A DNA stretch of 64,000 nt, taken from NCBI GenBank assembly GCA_963921825.1, contig OY997595.1, forward strand, positions 67,611,879 to 67,675,878, written 5' to 3'. The stretch is from Erodium maritimum. Its lineage: Eukaryota; Streptophyta; Magnoliopsida; Geraniales; Geraniaceae. Below are positions 22,659 to 35,500 of the stretch, one piece after another. A program made the position numbers and the translations under genes. Under the pieces are notes generated by a model. It saw nothing but the letters and a program-made list of their open reading frames with translations. It ran no database searches and was not told the DNA's origin. The first letter of the stretch is position 1. The number at the start of each line of letters is the position of its first letter.

Positions 22659-22979
22659 TAAGATGAGTTGTAATGCGAACCTCTGAAACTAAGAGACCAC
22701 CACATCAAGAGGATCATGGTTCTTAAAAGTGCTAAGTGGATGCTGACTGGATAATAAATTATTCCTTTGCTGAATTTATTAAATTCATATTTAAAACAGT
22801 GAATACTAAATAAGATTGAAAAAAATAATAAAAATAAATAATTAATTAAAATGCAAAACTAATTAATAAATAAAATTAATTAACTAAAATGGATAATAAC
22901 ACTTGAAATTTCATTATTTCCCGAATAGTACACCAAACTACATCTACTTTTGATACATTCAATTTATTAACTCATCTCA
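22659..22979. other. AT-rich spacer between the two Harbinger elements
   Basis: No gene is seen. CCACATCAAGAGGATCATGG (about 22700) resembles ACATCAAGGGATCATGA at about 21776, left of the miniature, so a short direct repeat flanks it. Confidence 0.35.
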
Positions 22980-24263
22980 TTACTCATCGTTGTAGTCATC
23001 GTCGTCGTTTGAGTCATGGTAAGTCGCGCCAAACCGACTGCATATGTTCTCAATAAGGTCGTGTTAGAGTTGTTGATGGGTCTCATCATTTGTGACACTG
23101 ATTCGAGTACGCAACTATTCTTGGTAGGGCAAGGGCCATCCTTGATGTCATCGTTTAGGTGGTCTCCAACCTAGTATATCCGGAGGGTGCTCGAAATACA
23201 ATTCGTCATCACCTGCTTCGTACCGTCCGAGTTCATCCTCCACAATCATATTGTGTAGAATGATACAAGCATGCATCATATCAGCCAAAGTCGTCGGGTT
23301 CCAAACACAGGCGGGCCTTGAAATTACATGCCACTGTACTTGGAGGACTCCAAAAGAGTGTTCAATATCTTTCTGAGCACCTTCTTGGAATTTAGCAAAC
23401 AATTTCTCTTTGCGAGTATAGGGATGACGAATCGACTTCACGAACCGACTCTATGAGTGGTAAATGTCATCAACTAAATAATACGCGTCGTCGAATAAGA
23501 GGCCGGCGTGGAGGACGTTGATGTCGTTGTTCGAGCCAGACATCTTAAAAAACGTATGCCAAATCCACAAATCAGGGACGCTACCTCTTCCAGCATAATG
23601 GTTGGATCCCCGTGGTGGTTTCTCCGACCAAAGGCTCCTTGCAATGCGACTGGACAATTCTTTCACTCCCAATACATGTAGTCAAGACTGCTAATCATAC
23701 CGAAAAACCCTCGGTTATACCCCGAGTAACCGTTTGCATGTCCTCAAGAGTTGGCTTCGGCGGGTATACCTTCATGAAAACCTCAATAACGGCCTTACAA
23801 AAACGTTTTACACATTTGAGTATAGTACTTACCCCTATACGTTGGGTTTCATTCAATGAATTTTCTGAGCACCCATACGCTAGCATTTGTATCGTTGCGG
23901 TGCATTTCTGGTGCGTCGATATCCACAAGTGTCCTACACCGTCCGTCTTATGGACGAAGTAATCGTCATGATCCGCTACCGCATCCATAACCCGTCGAAA
24001 GAGTGGTTTGGACATACGAAATTGGCCCTGAATATGTCGGGCCCATAGGTTGGGTGCTTGACGAAATAATCCTGCATCAGTCGGTTGTGACCTTTGAGAC
24101 GACCTCTGTAAATATCTCACCGGGATGATTTCCCACTTTCGATCCTTTGTCTCAATGTTTTGATTTCTAGCATTGCTCTCTATATCAGTCTGGTGGTCCT
24201 TCGCCGGATTCGTTGCTCCCAAGCACGAACTTCTTGTCTCGTTTGAGCCTCGTCATCAGACAT
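22980..24263 (-). pseudogene. PIF/Harbinger transposase (HARBI1/ALP1-like) pseudogene
   Basis: Starts MSDDEAQTRQEVRAWEQR at 24263 and ends DDDDYNDE with a stop at 22980-22982. Recognisable blocks in order: VRYLQRSSQRSQPTDAGL, FRMSKPLFRRVMDAV, GCSENSLNETQRIGVST, DYMYWE followed by a stop where a Trp-Lys would be expected, DLWIWHTFFKMSGSNNDINV, then KLFAKFQEGAQKDIEHSFGV and MHACIILHNMIVEDE. Frames change at least at about 24180, 23700-23670 and 23450, and there are in-frame stops, so it is dead. This family is a DDE nuclease that excises Harbinger transposons. The minus-strand TATA box TATAAATA is at 24360-24353. Terminal repeats were not resolved. Confidence 0.85.
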
Positions 24264-25423
24264 TTTTTATCGATATAAATAGGAGAATTGGAGAGGAAAA
24301 GGAGAGAAAATTATAAGAGAAATATTGGTAATTTGATGAATAGGGTGAGGGGTATTTATAGGTAGAGAAAAATGGTTGTTTGTACTTTAAAATTAATTAT
24401 TTTGATAAAAAAAAATAGTCGTTGGAATCGGACCGCTGACCAACATTCCAACTTTTATTGTTTAAAGTACCACATGGCAGCCCATGATTGGGCGTCGTCC
24501 CGCGTACCATAAACATGGTGCACAGTACGAGTCACACATTGCAACGCGTGATTTTATACATCGCGAATCATCTTGGACAATAAGGCAAGAAACTGATGTG
24601 GGAAAAGTAGACCCTTGTTGAAAAGAAGTCAATGCTAACAATTAAGCCAGCAAGTATGTAGTTATAACTTATAAAACTGCAAGGATCACAAGTTGCTAAG
24701 CTAACTAAGGGCTATGTATCACTTATCAAACATAATCTCCATCCTTTTCTAGCTAGTTGCCAAAAAATAATTCATATATAAGTATGCAACATTCAACAAG
24801 TCATGTATGCAACATCCATAGAAAAGTAATAAAAAAAATTAGAGGAAAGCCAAATAATTAAGTAATGGTTTACCTGAAGGCTGAAGCTGAAGCTTGAAGA
24901 TGAGGAATGATATAGAAACACTTGTCAGGATTGAAATTAAGGCAAAATCAAACCAAGCTTTGAGGCAAGTGTTGGCAGGCAGAAGCGTTTAAAGGTTTAA
25001 TCTGAATCATACTGAGTGCAAACAAGCGGGGAGCAGAAATTGTTGCTCGAAATCAAGTAAGAACAAGCAACTACGGTGGTACTATAATACTTTGAAGGCC
25101 AGCTGAAAAAAGACAGACGAAACAGTTATTGAGATCAATTAACAGCAATACTGTGTCATTAACGACCCACATAAGATTAGTATAATAAATAGGTATAATT
25201 TGAACTAACATACTCAGAACTCGATTGAAACAAAGCTAAACGAGGACAGGCAAAGTTTTAGAAGTTAAAAAGTACTCCCAGCTGGCCCTATTCCGTCTCT
25301 CTGCTGCCTTCATCTCTAACCTCTATCACCTTTCCCCCATCGGTCACTCCACTGATTGATCTACCAGCGCTCACGCTGGCCACGACCTCGATTGCTCCGC
25401 CAACACTCACGTCGGAGACCAAC
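24264..25423. other. Intergenic, AT-rich, unassigned
   Basis: No coding region is recognisable. At about 24870-24890 the minus strand reads CAGCCTTCAGGTAAACC, a splice-donor-like site similar to one at about 21588. Non-coding leader exons of a minus-strand transcript are conceivable, but not supported enough to call. Confidence 0.35.
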
Positions 25424-25511
25424 CGCCCACGCCCCCCAATCAGTATTCTTGTCTAGAATTGTTAAGGCGCCCACGCCCCCCAATCAGTATTCTTGTCTAG
25501 AATTGTTAAGG
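25424..25511. repeat. 44-bp tandem duplication
   Basis: CGCCCACGCCCCCCAATCAG with the following 24 bases is repeated head to tail (25424-25467 and 25468-25511) without visible change. This is a recent local duplication in the 5' part of a LINE relic. Confidence 0.7.
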
Positions 25512-25529
25512 CGTCACCATTCCTGTTGG

Positions 25530-28500
25530 AAACGATGCAGGTGAGGGATCGCACCGTCATCCTCCGCCGCAATTAAGACTTCCACGAGGGCGTGGGTATA
25601 GCCCTGAAGGCCATAAAGGGGGACTGGCCTTTTTCTTGGGGTCGGATGTGGTGGTTGTGGTGCTCGCCCATGACCCTAGCCAAATTGACATCCAGATCGA
25701 GGCCCCGGCCTGGGAGACTTTCTGCCTCACATGAGTCTATGGTGAAACGGGTAGAGGGAACCGACACCGGACTTGGGAGATGTTGCATGGCCTTTCTTGA
25801 AGGGATGCACGGAGGTAGATTCTCATTGGTGATTTCAACGTCATTTTGGATTATAGGGAACTCGTCTAGGTAATCTATATATTGAATTTCAAATTGTGTT
25901 GTTATACATTGGTGTTATCGATGTCCCTATGACCGGACAACCCTTCACCTTGTTCCAAACTCGGATCTTACCTGTCTGATCCCGGAAGAGGAGGTCACGC
26001 ACAAAAACTTCCAGATAGGTTTTGATAAGTCTCCTAAACCAGATTGCTTGAATCCGAAGTTCTACCAATATTATTGGCCTACCTTAGTGCCATTGCTCAC
26101 ATCTTTTATTAATAAAATTTTGGTCGGAGGCCAATGGAGAGGAGTATCAATGACATTACCCTAGTCTTTATTCCAAAAAAGCCCAACCTCAAAGTCGGTC
26201 ACTAACATCCGATAATGTTGTATTCTGAATCATGTACAAGGTGTTGGACAACAAATTGAAGGGCTTCTTCCGGACAACATCTCACCAACCCAAGGGGAAT
26301 TTGTACCTGGTCGGTCCATCTAGGACAACATATTCATCTCCTTTAAGGTTATCTACCAACTCCACCGAAGATCCAAGGTCATATGCGATTTATGGCTTTG
26401 ACGCTCGATATGAGCAAGGCGTATGATCACGTGATGTAGCCGTTCATCCCCTCGATGATGTGGAAACTTGGATTCGACAAAGCTTGGATGGCCCTTATGG
26501 CATTATGTATGGGATCGATATTTTACCAAGTCATTCGGGCGGTACGGCATAAGGGCCCATCCGACCAACTCGAGGTATTCTCTAACGGGATCCTCCATCC
26601 CTATACCTGCTCTTATTCTGCATGGAGGGCCTCTCCAGACACATTGAGAAGGCTTGTAGTTAGGGGAGCATTCATAGTTGCTCGGTTGCTCAGGGGCACC
26701 AATTATCACCCACATTTTTTTTGCACACGATTGTTACATTTTATATGGTGCAACCCTCGCTAAAGCGACCCAGTTTCAGGATCACATTTCTCTCTTTAGT
26801 TTGTGGTCGAGGAAGATAATCAGCCCTTATAAGTCATCGGGTTTCTTTAGAACCAACACCAACCCTATGACTCGCCAGGAATGTTGTTAGATACTAAACA
26901 TCTCGAAGACCTTAGAGACACTTATGTATCTGGGAGTCTCGAATATGATGGGCTGCAATTACAGCAGCAGCCTAGCCTACTTGGGCGATGTGGTCCTAAA
27001 GTAGATCCAATCAAGGGACGGAAAGTTACTATCGCATACAGGTAAGGAGGTGATGATCCGGACAATCCTTACGTCCTTTCCTACCTATGTTATGTCTATT
27101 TTCAGGGTATCTCAGTCGATCACGGATAAGATACATGTGGCTCTTGAAAGGTTCTGGTGGAGAGCCTCACCGGATAAGGCCTGAACGATTATTTGATAGG
27201 GTTGAGCCAAGCTATGTCGACCAAAATCTCTAAGGGCATGGCATTCAACGATCTTAGAATTACAACTCGGCCCTTCTAGGTAAGTAGGTTTGGAATTGAA
27301 TCACCTAACCTGGATAGTTGTTGGCTCACCTGATAAATGCTAGGTACTACCCGGGGGGATTTCAGACGTCTGGAAAGGGTACCAATCCGATTTATATATG
27401 GACAAGTAACAGTTCCACTCAAGGTTTCATTAACTCGGGACTTCGGCGTTCTCTTTGGGATGAGATGGATACACTTATACTCAACACCTCGTGGCTCAAA
27501 TACCCGGACTCCTACATTAACACTCTCTCTCCTCTGATCTCATTGGGGATAATATGGCTACACTTATGCTCCTAGCCCTCCTCTGTTTGGATTTCTCCCG
27601 GATACATGACTTTTTCACCCCAAAGGAGCAGAAGGTTATTCTGGCCATCCCTTTTTTGGTTTCTAGAGCAAAGGATTCGTGGTATTGGTCAAGTGACCAA
27701 AAGAATAAGGACTAGAACAAGGCTAGATATCGAGCTCTCCGGCACCGGGGATACCAACCTATAGGTACCCCTGAGACATGGTCAAAAAACTACAGGTCCA
27801 ACCTCAAATACGTATTTTCCTGTGGCTTATCCTTACTAGGTCCTTACATGTGGAAACCAACTTGTGGTGCTCCAACCCCGCTACAAGGATCACCGGGATA
27901 ACACTATGGATTTGAGAGATTTGGAACGATCGGAATGCTTTGGTTTGAAAGGAAGTTATCCCTTCACCGAGTAACTTGCAGATTACGGTGAGAATCCACC
28001 TCTCCTATCCCTTGATCCCTTTTCGTCGTCGGACCTGCTCATCCCTCCCAGGAGCAACATCGTTTCCTTCTGGGGGAGACAGTTCTGCGCTGGCCGGTCT
28101 TGTTCCCCTTGGCTGGTTCTCGCCAGAACGGGAAAAGCTCTGATCGATGTAGAGCTCGTTGGTATTGCACCTCACCAGAGCACGCGTACCGACCTCCCAC
28201 CTTACCAAACCACGTGCCCCGACTTTTATTGAGCCCAGATCTGGGTTGTTTGGTCGGCCCGAGGTTCCCTTGGCTCGAGTTTCGTCGGAAAGGTGTAGGT
28301 TATGGTCGTTGCAACATTCGTCGGACTCGGCATCGCCGGTGGGGGACGGGTGGGCTAGTGGGACTTCTCCCTCTCTTCTCATATGGTTGACCGGTACGGT
28401 GGTTCATCCTCCTGGGGCTTGGATGCATATCTCGTTCGTTGTCTGTGGCCGTCTCCTCGTGTGCCTCTGTCATGGTCGGCTCCTCGTGAGCCGAAATTGT

Positions 28501-28966
28501 AGTCTCCTTTATGTGGATTGGGATATTTATTTCTCTAATCCAGGATCTTCTAAGCATGTTCGTTTTCGCAGTTATCGCTTGGCTACCTTCCCCCATAGCC
28601 AGACCTTTCAATCCTGAACGATCTTCTACCCCCCACCCTGACTGTCTTCGAAGTGCTCTCGGACTATCCTTTTGCTTTTTCCACGACCAAGCACAAAGGA
28701 TCCCTACTGCTTGCGCCATCGACAGGGACCTGGACCTTGATCTTGACCCTCGGAGGCCGGGGCCTAGTGAGGGAAGGAAACCTATGGGGCCCAGAAACAG
28801 ACGAGTCCCCCCGACATTCCTCCATGATTGCAACTCTCTATCGAAGGGGGAGTTCCCTTGAGAGGACTCTGATCATCACCTCGCAAGTTAAGATAACCAC
28901 CCGACGCAGTATTTAGACCCTTGGACTTGTGTAATCGAATGAATCATCTGTTGTTGTTGTTGTTGT
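25530..28966 (+). mobile_element. Decayed L1-type LINE (endonuclease, RT, zinc-finger region)
   Basis: An endonuclease block (GDFNVILDYR, about 25830-25860) is followed by RT blocks: LNPKFYQYYWPTL (26045), GEFVPGRSI (26293), DMSKAYD (26405-26425) and IFFAHDCYILYGAT (about 26718), where the normal FADD catalytic box reads FAHD. A zf-RVT-like block (YIWTSN...GLRRSLWDEMDTLIL) lies at about 27380-27480. Many stops and frame changes are present. The end carries a TTG repeat (28949-28966), a common LINE tail type. The part 28000-28900 is GC-richer and not assigned to a domain. Confidence 0.65.
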
Positions 28967-29406
28967 AAAAGTTTGTTAGTTAGCCTAATGTGCCGGAACA
29001 CCTGTTTTATTCGAGAGTTATCGTCCTATATCTCGGCTTGTTTGAGTTTTTCTCTTGTCCTTATTTGGAATGTTTGGAATTGAACAATGATAACGGATCA
29101 ATTTCAAATAAAAATAAAGGTGAAAACTAATTTACGCTAAAGATAACGAGTTTATAGACAAAAGATAATGATTCAAAGATGTTATTCGTAAAAAATTATA
29201 GTAGTATATAACATTTATAAAACACAAATAATCAGCATACTTTTACAATTATTCTTTTTCTTAACTTGAATGTGTCTCAGTCACATGCTAGTCAAATATG
29301 AATGTAAAGTAAAACAATGTCATAAATCTTGGATTGTTTCCCCAAATAGTCAATTTTCTAATTCTCTCTGACTGTCTGACATGACAAAATATTTACTAAA
29401 ATCAAG

Positions 29407-29450
<44 letters not shown>

Positions 29451-29899
29451 ATAATTTTATTAGATAGATATGACTTTTATTCTTATAAGTCATTTCAGAA
29501 AGGGCCTTTCTCATGGACTTTTTGCTACTCATCATAGTCTTGAATCCTTTCTTAGAAATATAGTACTTATTAGTGATACATGGATGTTCATTTTCTGATG
29601 AACAAAAACTAAGGGCAATTCATACCTTTTGAGATGAAGATTCACCTGAAGAACGAGACAAAAGAATGAAGGTTACAAATGATATTTATCGATTTTATTC
29701 ATCTTCTTCCTGAATTATTGGACAGCCAATTTTAAGGAGACCAATTATAAAAGTAAGTATCCTAACATGTTCCATTCTTGTAAAAATAACAAACCTTTCA
29801 ACTTCTGTTTATACAAGTCACGCTCAATATCGACGATTTTTATCTCCTCAAGTTTCCTCTCGAGACTTTGAGAAACTCTAGTTACGTCTGCGCTTTACA
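28967..29899. repeat. AT-rich intergenic with (AT)17 microsatellite
   Basis: A perfect AT dinucleotide run lies at 29411-29444. No gene is seen. Around 29630-29650 there is a splice-like CATACCTTTTGAGATG segment resembling the donor context of CNL LRR exons on the minus strand, but no open LRR exon adjoins it. Confidence 0.5.
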
Positions 29900-31140
29900 T
29901 TAGTGGCGCCTCTACCCTCTACCCTCACAGCTCAGACCCCTATCTCTATCTTGGCTCCGGCTGGTGCTGCCACAGCCGGCCTGAGCCCCTCAACACCCAT
30001 GCACAAGACATCCCTGGAAGGAGCGGCCGCAGGATCCTCTGTGGCGCCTAAGACTCGCCGACGAAGGAGACCTAAACATGTCTCGAACGTGCCTGGTCTC
30101 CCTAGCCTTCTCACCACCATAGAACCGAGTGACACCCTAGCCAAGTCGGCCTCTACAACTCCGCCGCCTCCGCTTGCCTTGGCGGTTGTCTCGTTCGTTG
30201 TTGGTCTGGCGCAGCTGCCCCCGAAAAAACTGTGTCGGGGTCGTCCGCTTAAGGCTCAAGCGGCGCCACCAAAACCTAAGGCGACGGTGCAACACTAGGT
30301 ACTGAGGTGTTGTCTAGGGTTTCGTTCTTCTCGCCGGATACAACACCTTCCCTCATTGCTTCAGTACTTGCACCCTTTGAGTCGACCCCTCCATTCTACC
30401 ATGACCCTGCTAAAGGCAAGGCCCCGATGATGGGTTCTAGGGTCGAGCCTCGGGCGAAGTTTTCATCGGATCTTCCCATCCCAGAACGCCTCGTGTTGGG
30501 AATCGGTGAGGCGTCTGCCTAATTGGGACAGGATCCCTCTCATCCCGGACTGTCTGACGATCCCGAAGGGGATGGTGCGGGGGCGACCGAACCTGGCCTC
30601 GAGGACCCTCGGGGGGTCGAGGGTGTTGACCCAGGCTGGAAGAAGTGGGCTCCAGGCCAACTTTTGGGTGATCAGGGTCTGACGCCTCCACCACCATATC
30701 TGAGGGGAAGGAAGCCCAGTGCTGATGGCTTGAAAGAGATTGACGTCCCTCCTATTTCTAGGATCAAACTACCTACTACGGACGTGCCTCGCGATGATCA
30801 GGTTAGGGCTGGTAAACATCCTCACCAGGAGGAATGTTAGACACCAAGGACCTCAGGGGCCGGTTTTGGAGGGGTCCCTAGTATAGGTCATACCTCAATC
30901 TACTAATGCAGTCCTAGCTCTTGAATTGGACCGGGACTTTCAGTACTGACTTCTCACCACCCACCTTTCCTTCTTGCCTTTATGGCGGCCGTCGGGACAT
31001 ACGGACATCAGTTTCTTTCAAAATCATCCATGGTGGTTATAGTGATAAAAAGAATTTTAATATGACTCTTTTTGTGTTCTTTTTGAGTGGTCAAGGAGTC
31101 TGTTCCTTGACATACATTTTTGTTAAGTCTCAGTTCTAAT
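29900..31140 (+). pseudogene. Non-autonomous LINE: ORF1 (gag-like) relic plus 3' tail
   Basis: The first frame reads KTRRRRRPKHVSNVPGLPSL and KKLCRGRPLKAQ (basic, proline-rich). Further on VDPGWKKWAPGQLL and VPRDDQVRAGKHPHQEEC appear. The minus-strand copy at 47560-49600 has the same elements (GRRRKPKK, RRGRP, VDPGWKNLVSGQL, APRDDQARDGKQPRQEEC). Both copies then share a non-coding tail (ACTTTCAGTAC, CTTTCCTTCTT, SGQGVCSLT), with no ORF2 between. It contains frame changes and is not functional. Confidence 0.6.
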
Positions 31141-32344
31141 AAAATTCATACCTTTTAGTAAGAACAAAACATGTTCCATTATTGTAAGTTGTAGTCATGT
31201 TCTTTAATAAGTGCAGAAAAAAATACCTTAGATTATTATTTCAATGGCTTTGTAAAATTTATTTTAAATGACAATTTGTTATTATTCGAATTTTATAATA
31301 ATATGTACAAAACAAACCAAAAATCTATTTTTTCACTCATCTTATCTTTCTTCTTCTTTAGACATAAAAAGAGAAAGAAAAAAATAGGATAATAAAAAAT
31401 ATAGATTATTGATTTATTATTTTTAAAGAATAAAAATATTTTTAAATAAAAGTCCACAGTGCAACAAAAATAGAAGTTCATTACATATATATTTTTACTA
31501 AAATTATCACATTAAAAACAAACAAACCGAACAGAAATTAATGCTTACCGATCGAACCGTGGTAATAAAGTTGAGCAGTAACTATCAAAATAGGAACAAG
31601 CAGAGACCAATGATCAAAATAATAAGTTTGGAGCAATGAGTACAGACCAGCAGAAAATCAATGAATAATCTGAATCACCCCAAAAAGAACACAAGAGAAA
31701 GTTGGTAGCTCCTTGATTCTGAGGAGAGCTTGCTTGAATCATGAAAATAAACAACAACTTCCGATTAGATAACCAAAGTAGAAATGAGAAAATAGTGAGA
31801 GGGAGTTTTATATATACCTCATCATTGATCTTCCAAAGGATTCATTTACCAGACTAAAAATGTTACGAAACTGTTTCTTTTTTTTTTCTTTTTTTTTTTT
31901 GAGAAAAATATATGACTGTTACTGAACTATAAAGGAAGCGAAAGAAACGAGCAGAGATCGAAAACGAATGGAAAGAAACGAGCAGAGAGATCGGAAAGTA
32001 TTGGCTCAGTTTGGATGTAAGAGAAGACAAAGTGTGTAATGAAGCAAATTTGGTAGAGAGAAATTAAGGGGTGGTTGGGAGAGGTAATAGAGCCAACTCG
32101 TTTCTTTAACTCACCATTATCTCTCTCAGCTACCGTTCTGTCTACCAGTACGGTTTTGAGTTCAATACAGTGTGGCTCAATTAATTCACAATGTGGACAC
32201 AATTTCAACGTTTGTTGTAAGAGTTGAGGGTTCGTTGTAGGAGGACAACGTCGAGTTAGATGCTCCATGACAATGTAGAGTGTCGGTATAGGATGACGAG
32301 TTCGGCGTTATGTCACGACGATGTTGATGTGTGGGGGGTCACTT
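31141..32344. other. AT-rich intergenic; duplicated CNL leader fragment
   Basis: 31771-31800 matches 21474-21503 in 27 of 30 positions (core GAAATGAGAAAATAGTGAGA), the region just upstream of the CNL gene. This suggests a relic of a second CNL 5' region. A minus-strand ORF from 32268 (MEHLTRRCPPTTNPQLLQQT, 113 codons) shows no known domain. No NB-ARC sequence follows. Confidence 0.4.
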
Positions 32345-32589
32345 ATTCCTTTTTTTGAGAATTAACTATGGATATTATTAAATATCGGCAATAAGAATAC
32401 AGTGAAGTGGTTCCGGTATAAACCCTCATTACCACTCCCAGACAGGGGAAGAACAAGCCGTCCTGGCTAACCAGTCAGCTGCTTTGTTTGTCGTCCGCTT
32501 AACAAAATTGAGTTGCACGTACTCGAGATTACATAGTAGGGAACTACAGTCTTTAACGACTATCCCTAATGGGGGGAGAGGATCCTCCT
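32345..32589 (-). pseudogene. LINE RNase H 3' part and tail (continues at 36241-36710)
   Basis: After a T run at 32350-32356 (poly-A tail on the minus strand) the minus strand encodes VVKDCSSLLCNLEYVQLNFV and KRTTNKAADWLARTACSS, then a stop (WEW). That is the C-terminal part of an RNase H-like domain. The frame linking it to the upstream part is broken in a C run at about 32563-32568. The solo LTR at 32590-36240 separates it from the rest of the domain. Confidence 0.7.
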
Positions 32590-35500
32590 TGTCAGGCCCC
32601 AAATCCGATTCTTGACCGAACTCGAGACGTGACTATCGATTTACAGTAAAACAAGAAGGATAAGCTGAACAAAGTTCCAACTAATATAAAATCTTCAAAA
32701 AGTAAGAGTCACAGCTCAGTAGTAAGTACAAAATCCAATATAAAAAGGTGCACGTCTCTAAAATTAGCTAAACCCTCACAGCTCCCAAGCTCCGAGAGTC
32801 CGGCTAAAACTGCTCCCGCTCAACACCTGAAACACCACAAAGACAGGAGGGGTGAGCTTACGCTCAGTAGGGAAAATGCATAACCAGGTCCCCCTTTTTA
32901 TTAACCAAAAACCAATAGGACTTCACAATTTTATTTCAAATCTTAAATACGAAGGACTGCGAATGTATTGAAAAGCAGGGGTAAAACGAGTGTTAAACAA
33001 TCACAAAGAGTCAACAATAATCATAGGAAACTGAAGGAATTAATGTAGTTCTTAGATAATCAATAAAGAATTAAGTTCGATTCCAGCTTTGAACCTCCTT
33101 GCTTATCAAACAAAAAAGTAAAGAATGGAGTGTTCAATTAATGCCGTGGAACATGAAGTCGCCACCCTCCGATCCACAATACTCATCGGCTATGATACTA
33201 CCCCACATCGGAATCCTCAACGATGTGGGTACCATACCGGATACCAATACTCATCGGCTATGATACTACCCCACATCGGAATCCTCAACGATGTGGGTAC
33301 CATACCGGATGTCAATACTCATCGGCTATGATACTACCCCGCATCGGAATCCTCAACGATGTGGGTACCATACCGGATGTCAATACTCATCGGCTATGAT
33401 ACTACCCCACATCGGAATCCTCAACGATGTGGGTCCCATACCGGATGCCAATACTCATCGGCTATGATACTACCCCACATCGGAATCCTCAACGATGTGG
33501 GTACCATGCCGATACCAATACTCATCGGCTATGATACTACCCCACATCGGAATCCTCAACGATGTGGGTACCATAACGGATGTCAATACTCATCGGCTAT
33601 GATACTACCCCACATCGGAATCCTCAACGATGTGGGTACCATACCGGATGTCAATACTCATCGGCTATGATACTACCCTACATCGGAATCCTCAACGATG
33701 TCGGTACCATACCGGATGTCAATACTCATCGGCTATGATACTACCCCACATCGGAATCCTCAACGATGTGGGTACCATACCGGATGCCAATACTCATCCG
33801 TTATGATACTACCCCACATCGGAATCCTCAACGATGTGGGTACCATGCCGATACCAATACTCATCGGCTATGATACTACCCCACATCGGAATCCTCAACG
33901 ATGTGGGTACCATAACGGATGTCAATACTCATCGGCTATGATACTACCCCACATCGGAATCCTCAACGATGTGGGTACCATACCGGATGTCAATACTCAT
34001 CGGCTATGATACTACCCCATATCGGAATCCTCAACGATGTGGGTACCATAGCGATACCAATACTCATCGGCTATGATACTACCCTACATCGGAATCCTCA
34101 ACGATGTGGGTACCATACCGGATGTCAATACTCATCGGCTATGATACTACCCCACATCGGAATCCTCAACGATGTGGGTACCATACTGATACCAATACTC
34201 ATCGGCTATGATACTACCCCACATCGGAATCCTCAACGATGTGGGTACCATACCGGATGTCAATACTCATCGGCTATGATACTACCCCACATCGGAATCC
34301 TCAACGATGTGGGTACCATACCGGATACCAATACTCATCGGCTATGATACTACCCCACATCGGAATCCTCAACGATGTGGGTACCATACTGATACCAATA
34401 CTCATCGGCTATGATACTACCCCACATCGGAATCCTCAACGATGTGGGTACCATACCGGATGTCAATACTCATAGATTCACAAAAGAATAACGTGCTCAG
34501 AAATCATGGTGCAACCAACGCTTATCGAATTAAAATTTATCATGACACACCACAAGGATCAATGTAGCCTTACGCTTACCAGTTACTTACCAATCGTACT
34601 CCATCGGTTTATCACTCACCCGATCATATCCGTTATCACAACCAATTACACTTCATCATTCATGCGACCATTCAATCATTCAAGCATGCATTCGGTCATT
34701 CAAGCATGCAATCGATCATTCATTAGACTCTTGATCATCTTGATGACTAGCAGACAAGGCAAGTGAAGCTAACACAACTAATCCGAGGGCTCATCACGGC
34801 CTCTCTACCAGTAATTCAATTCCCAAGTATTGAAAGCGAGCTACACTAGTGATTCTCGTCCTAAGCATGCTTGCTAGACACATCCGGTTATTAATAATTG
34901 AAAGACATTTGTTCTAATTATTCGCATCCAATACGCAGTTCTAGGACCTTTCCGATTTTATTAACCTAATAGGCGTACTAGTATTGAAATACTCGAGGAG
35001 TAAGGACTTTCCCTACCTCGAGGTCTTCCTCTAAACACTCTGCTGAAAAGTCAATTTGCCCCTACTCCGTTCTTCACACGGGTTCCGTATTGGTCTTCGT
35101 CTTCTCGAGCGAAGTCCAAGCTCTCGGGCGGAGTTCGATCTGAGTTTCACAGATAAGGGCTCAACCAGATCCGGAAGGGTCCAAAGTTCCTCATAATTGT
35201 CCAAAACTGAATTTTAAACATCCAATTTTAACCCATCAAATCTGATTTTAAAAAAAGTTTTTCTTCAAAGTCGGGTCGACCCGGATCCGAGCCCAAACCC
35301 GGTCCAGACCCGGCCCAAACCCGAATCCAAGCCTGACCTGGACCGACCCGGACCCGAGGACCAGACCCGGTTCCAGAAACTGATTCAACCATGGGCCTGG
35401 CCCAAAATCCGAGCCTCCAGCCCAAAGGCCCAGATCCGAGTCTCCGGCCCAAAGCCCAGATTTCCTGGCTCGTCTGAGCCGTGGACGTCTCCAACGATCC

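Noticed and set aside
33181-34474. CRISPR-like array
   Set aside because: Monomers are contiguous, there are no unique spacers, and the genome is a plant's.
33125-34475. Several plus-strand ORFs of 68-142 codons
   Set aside because: They read through the 68-bp tandem array; repetition without stops, not coding selection.
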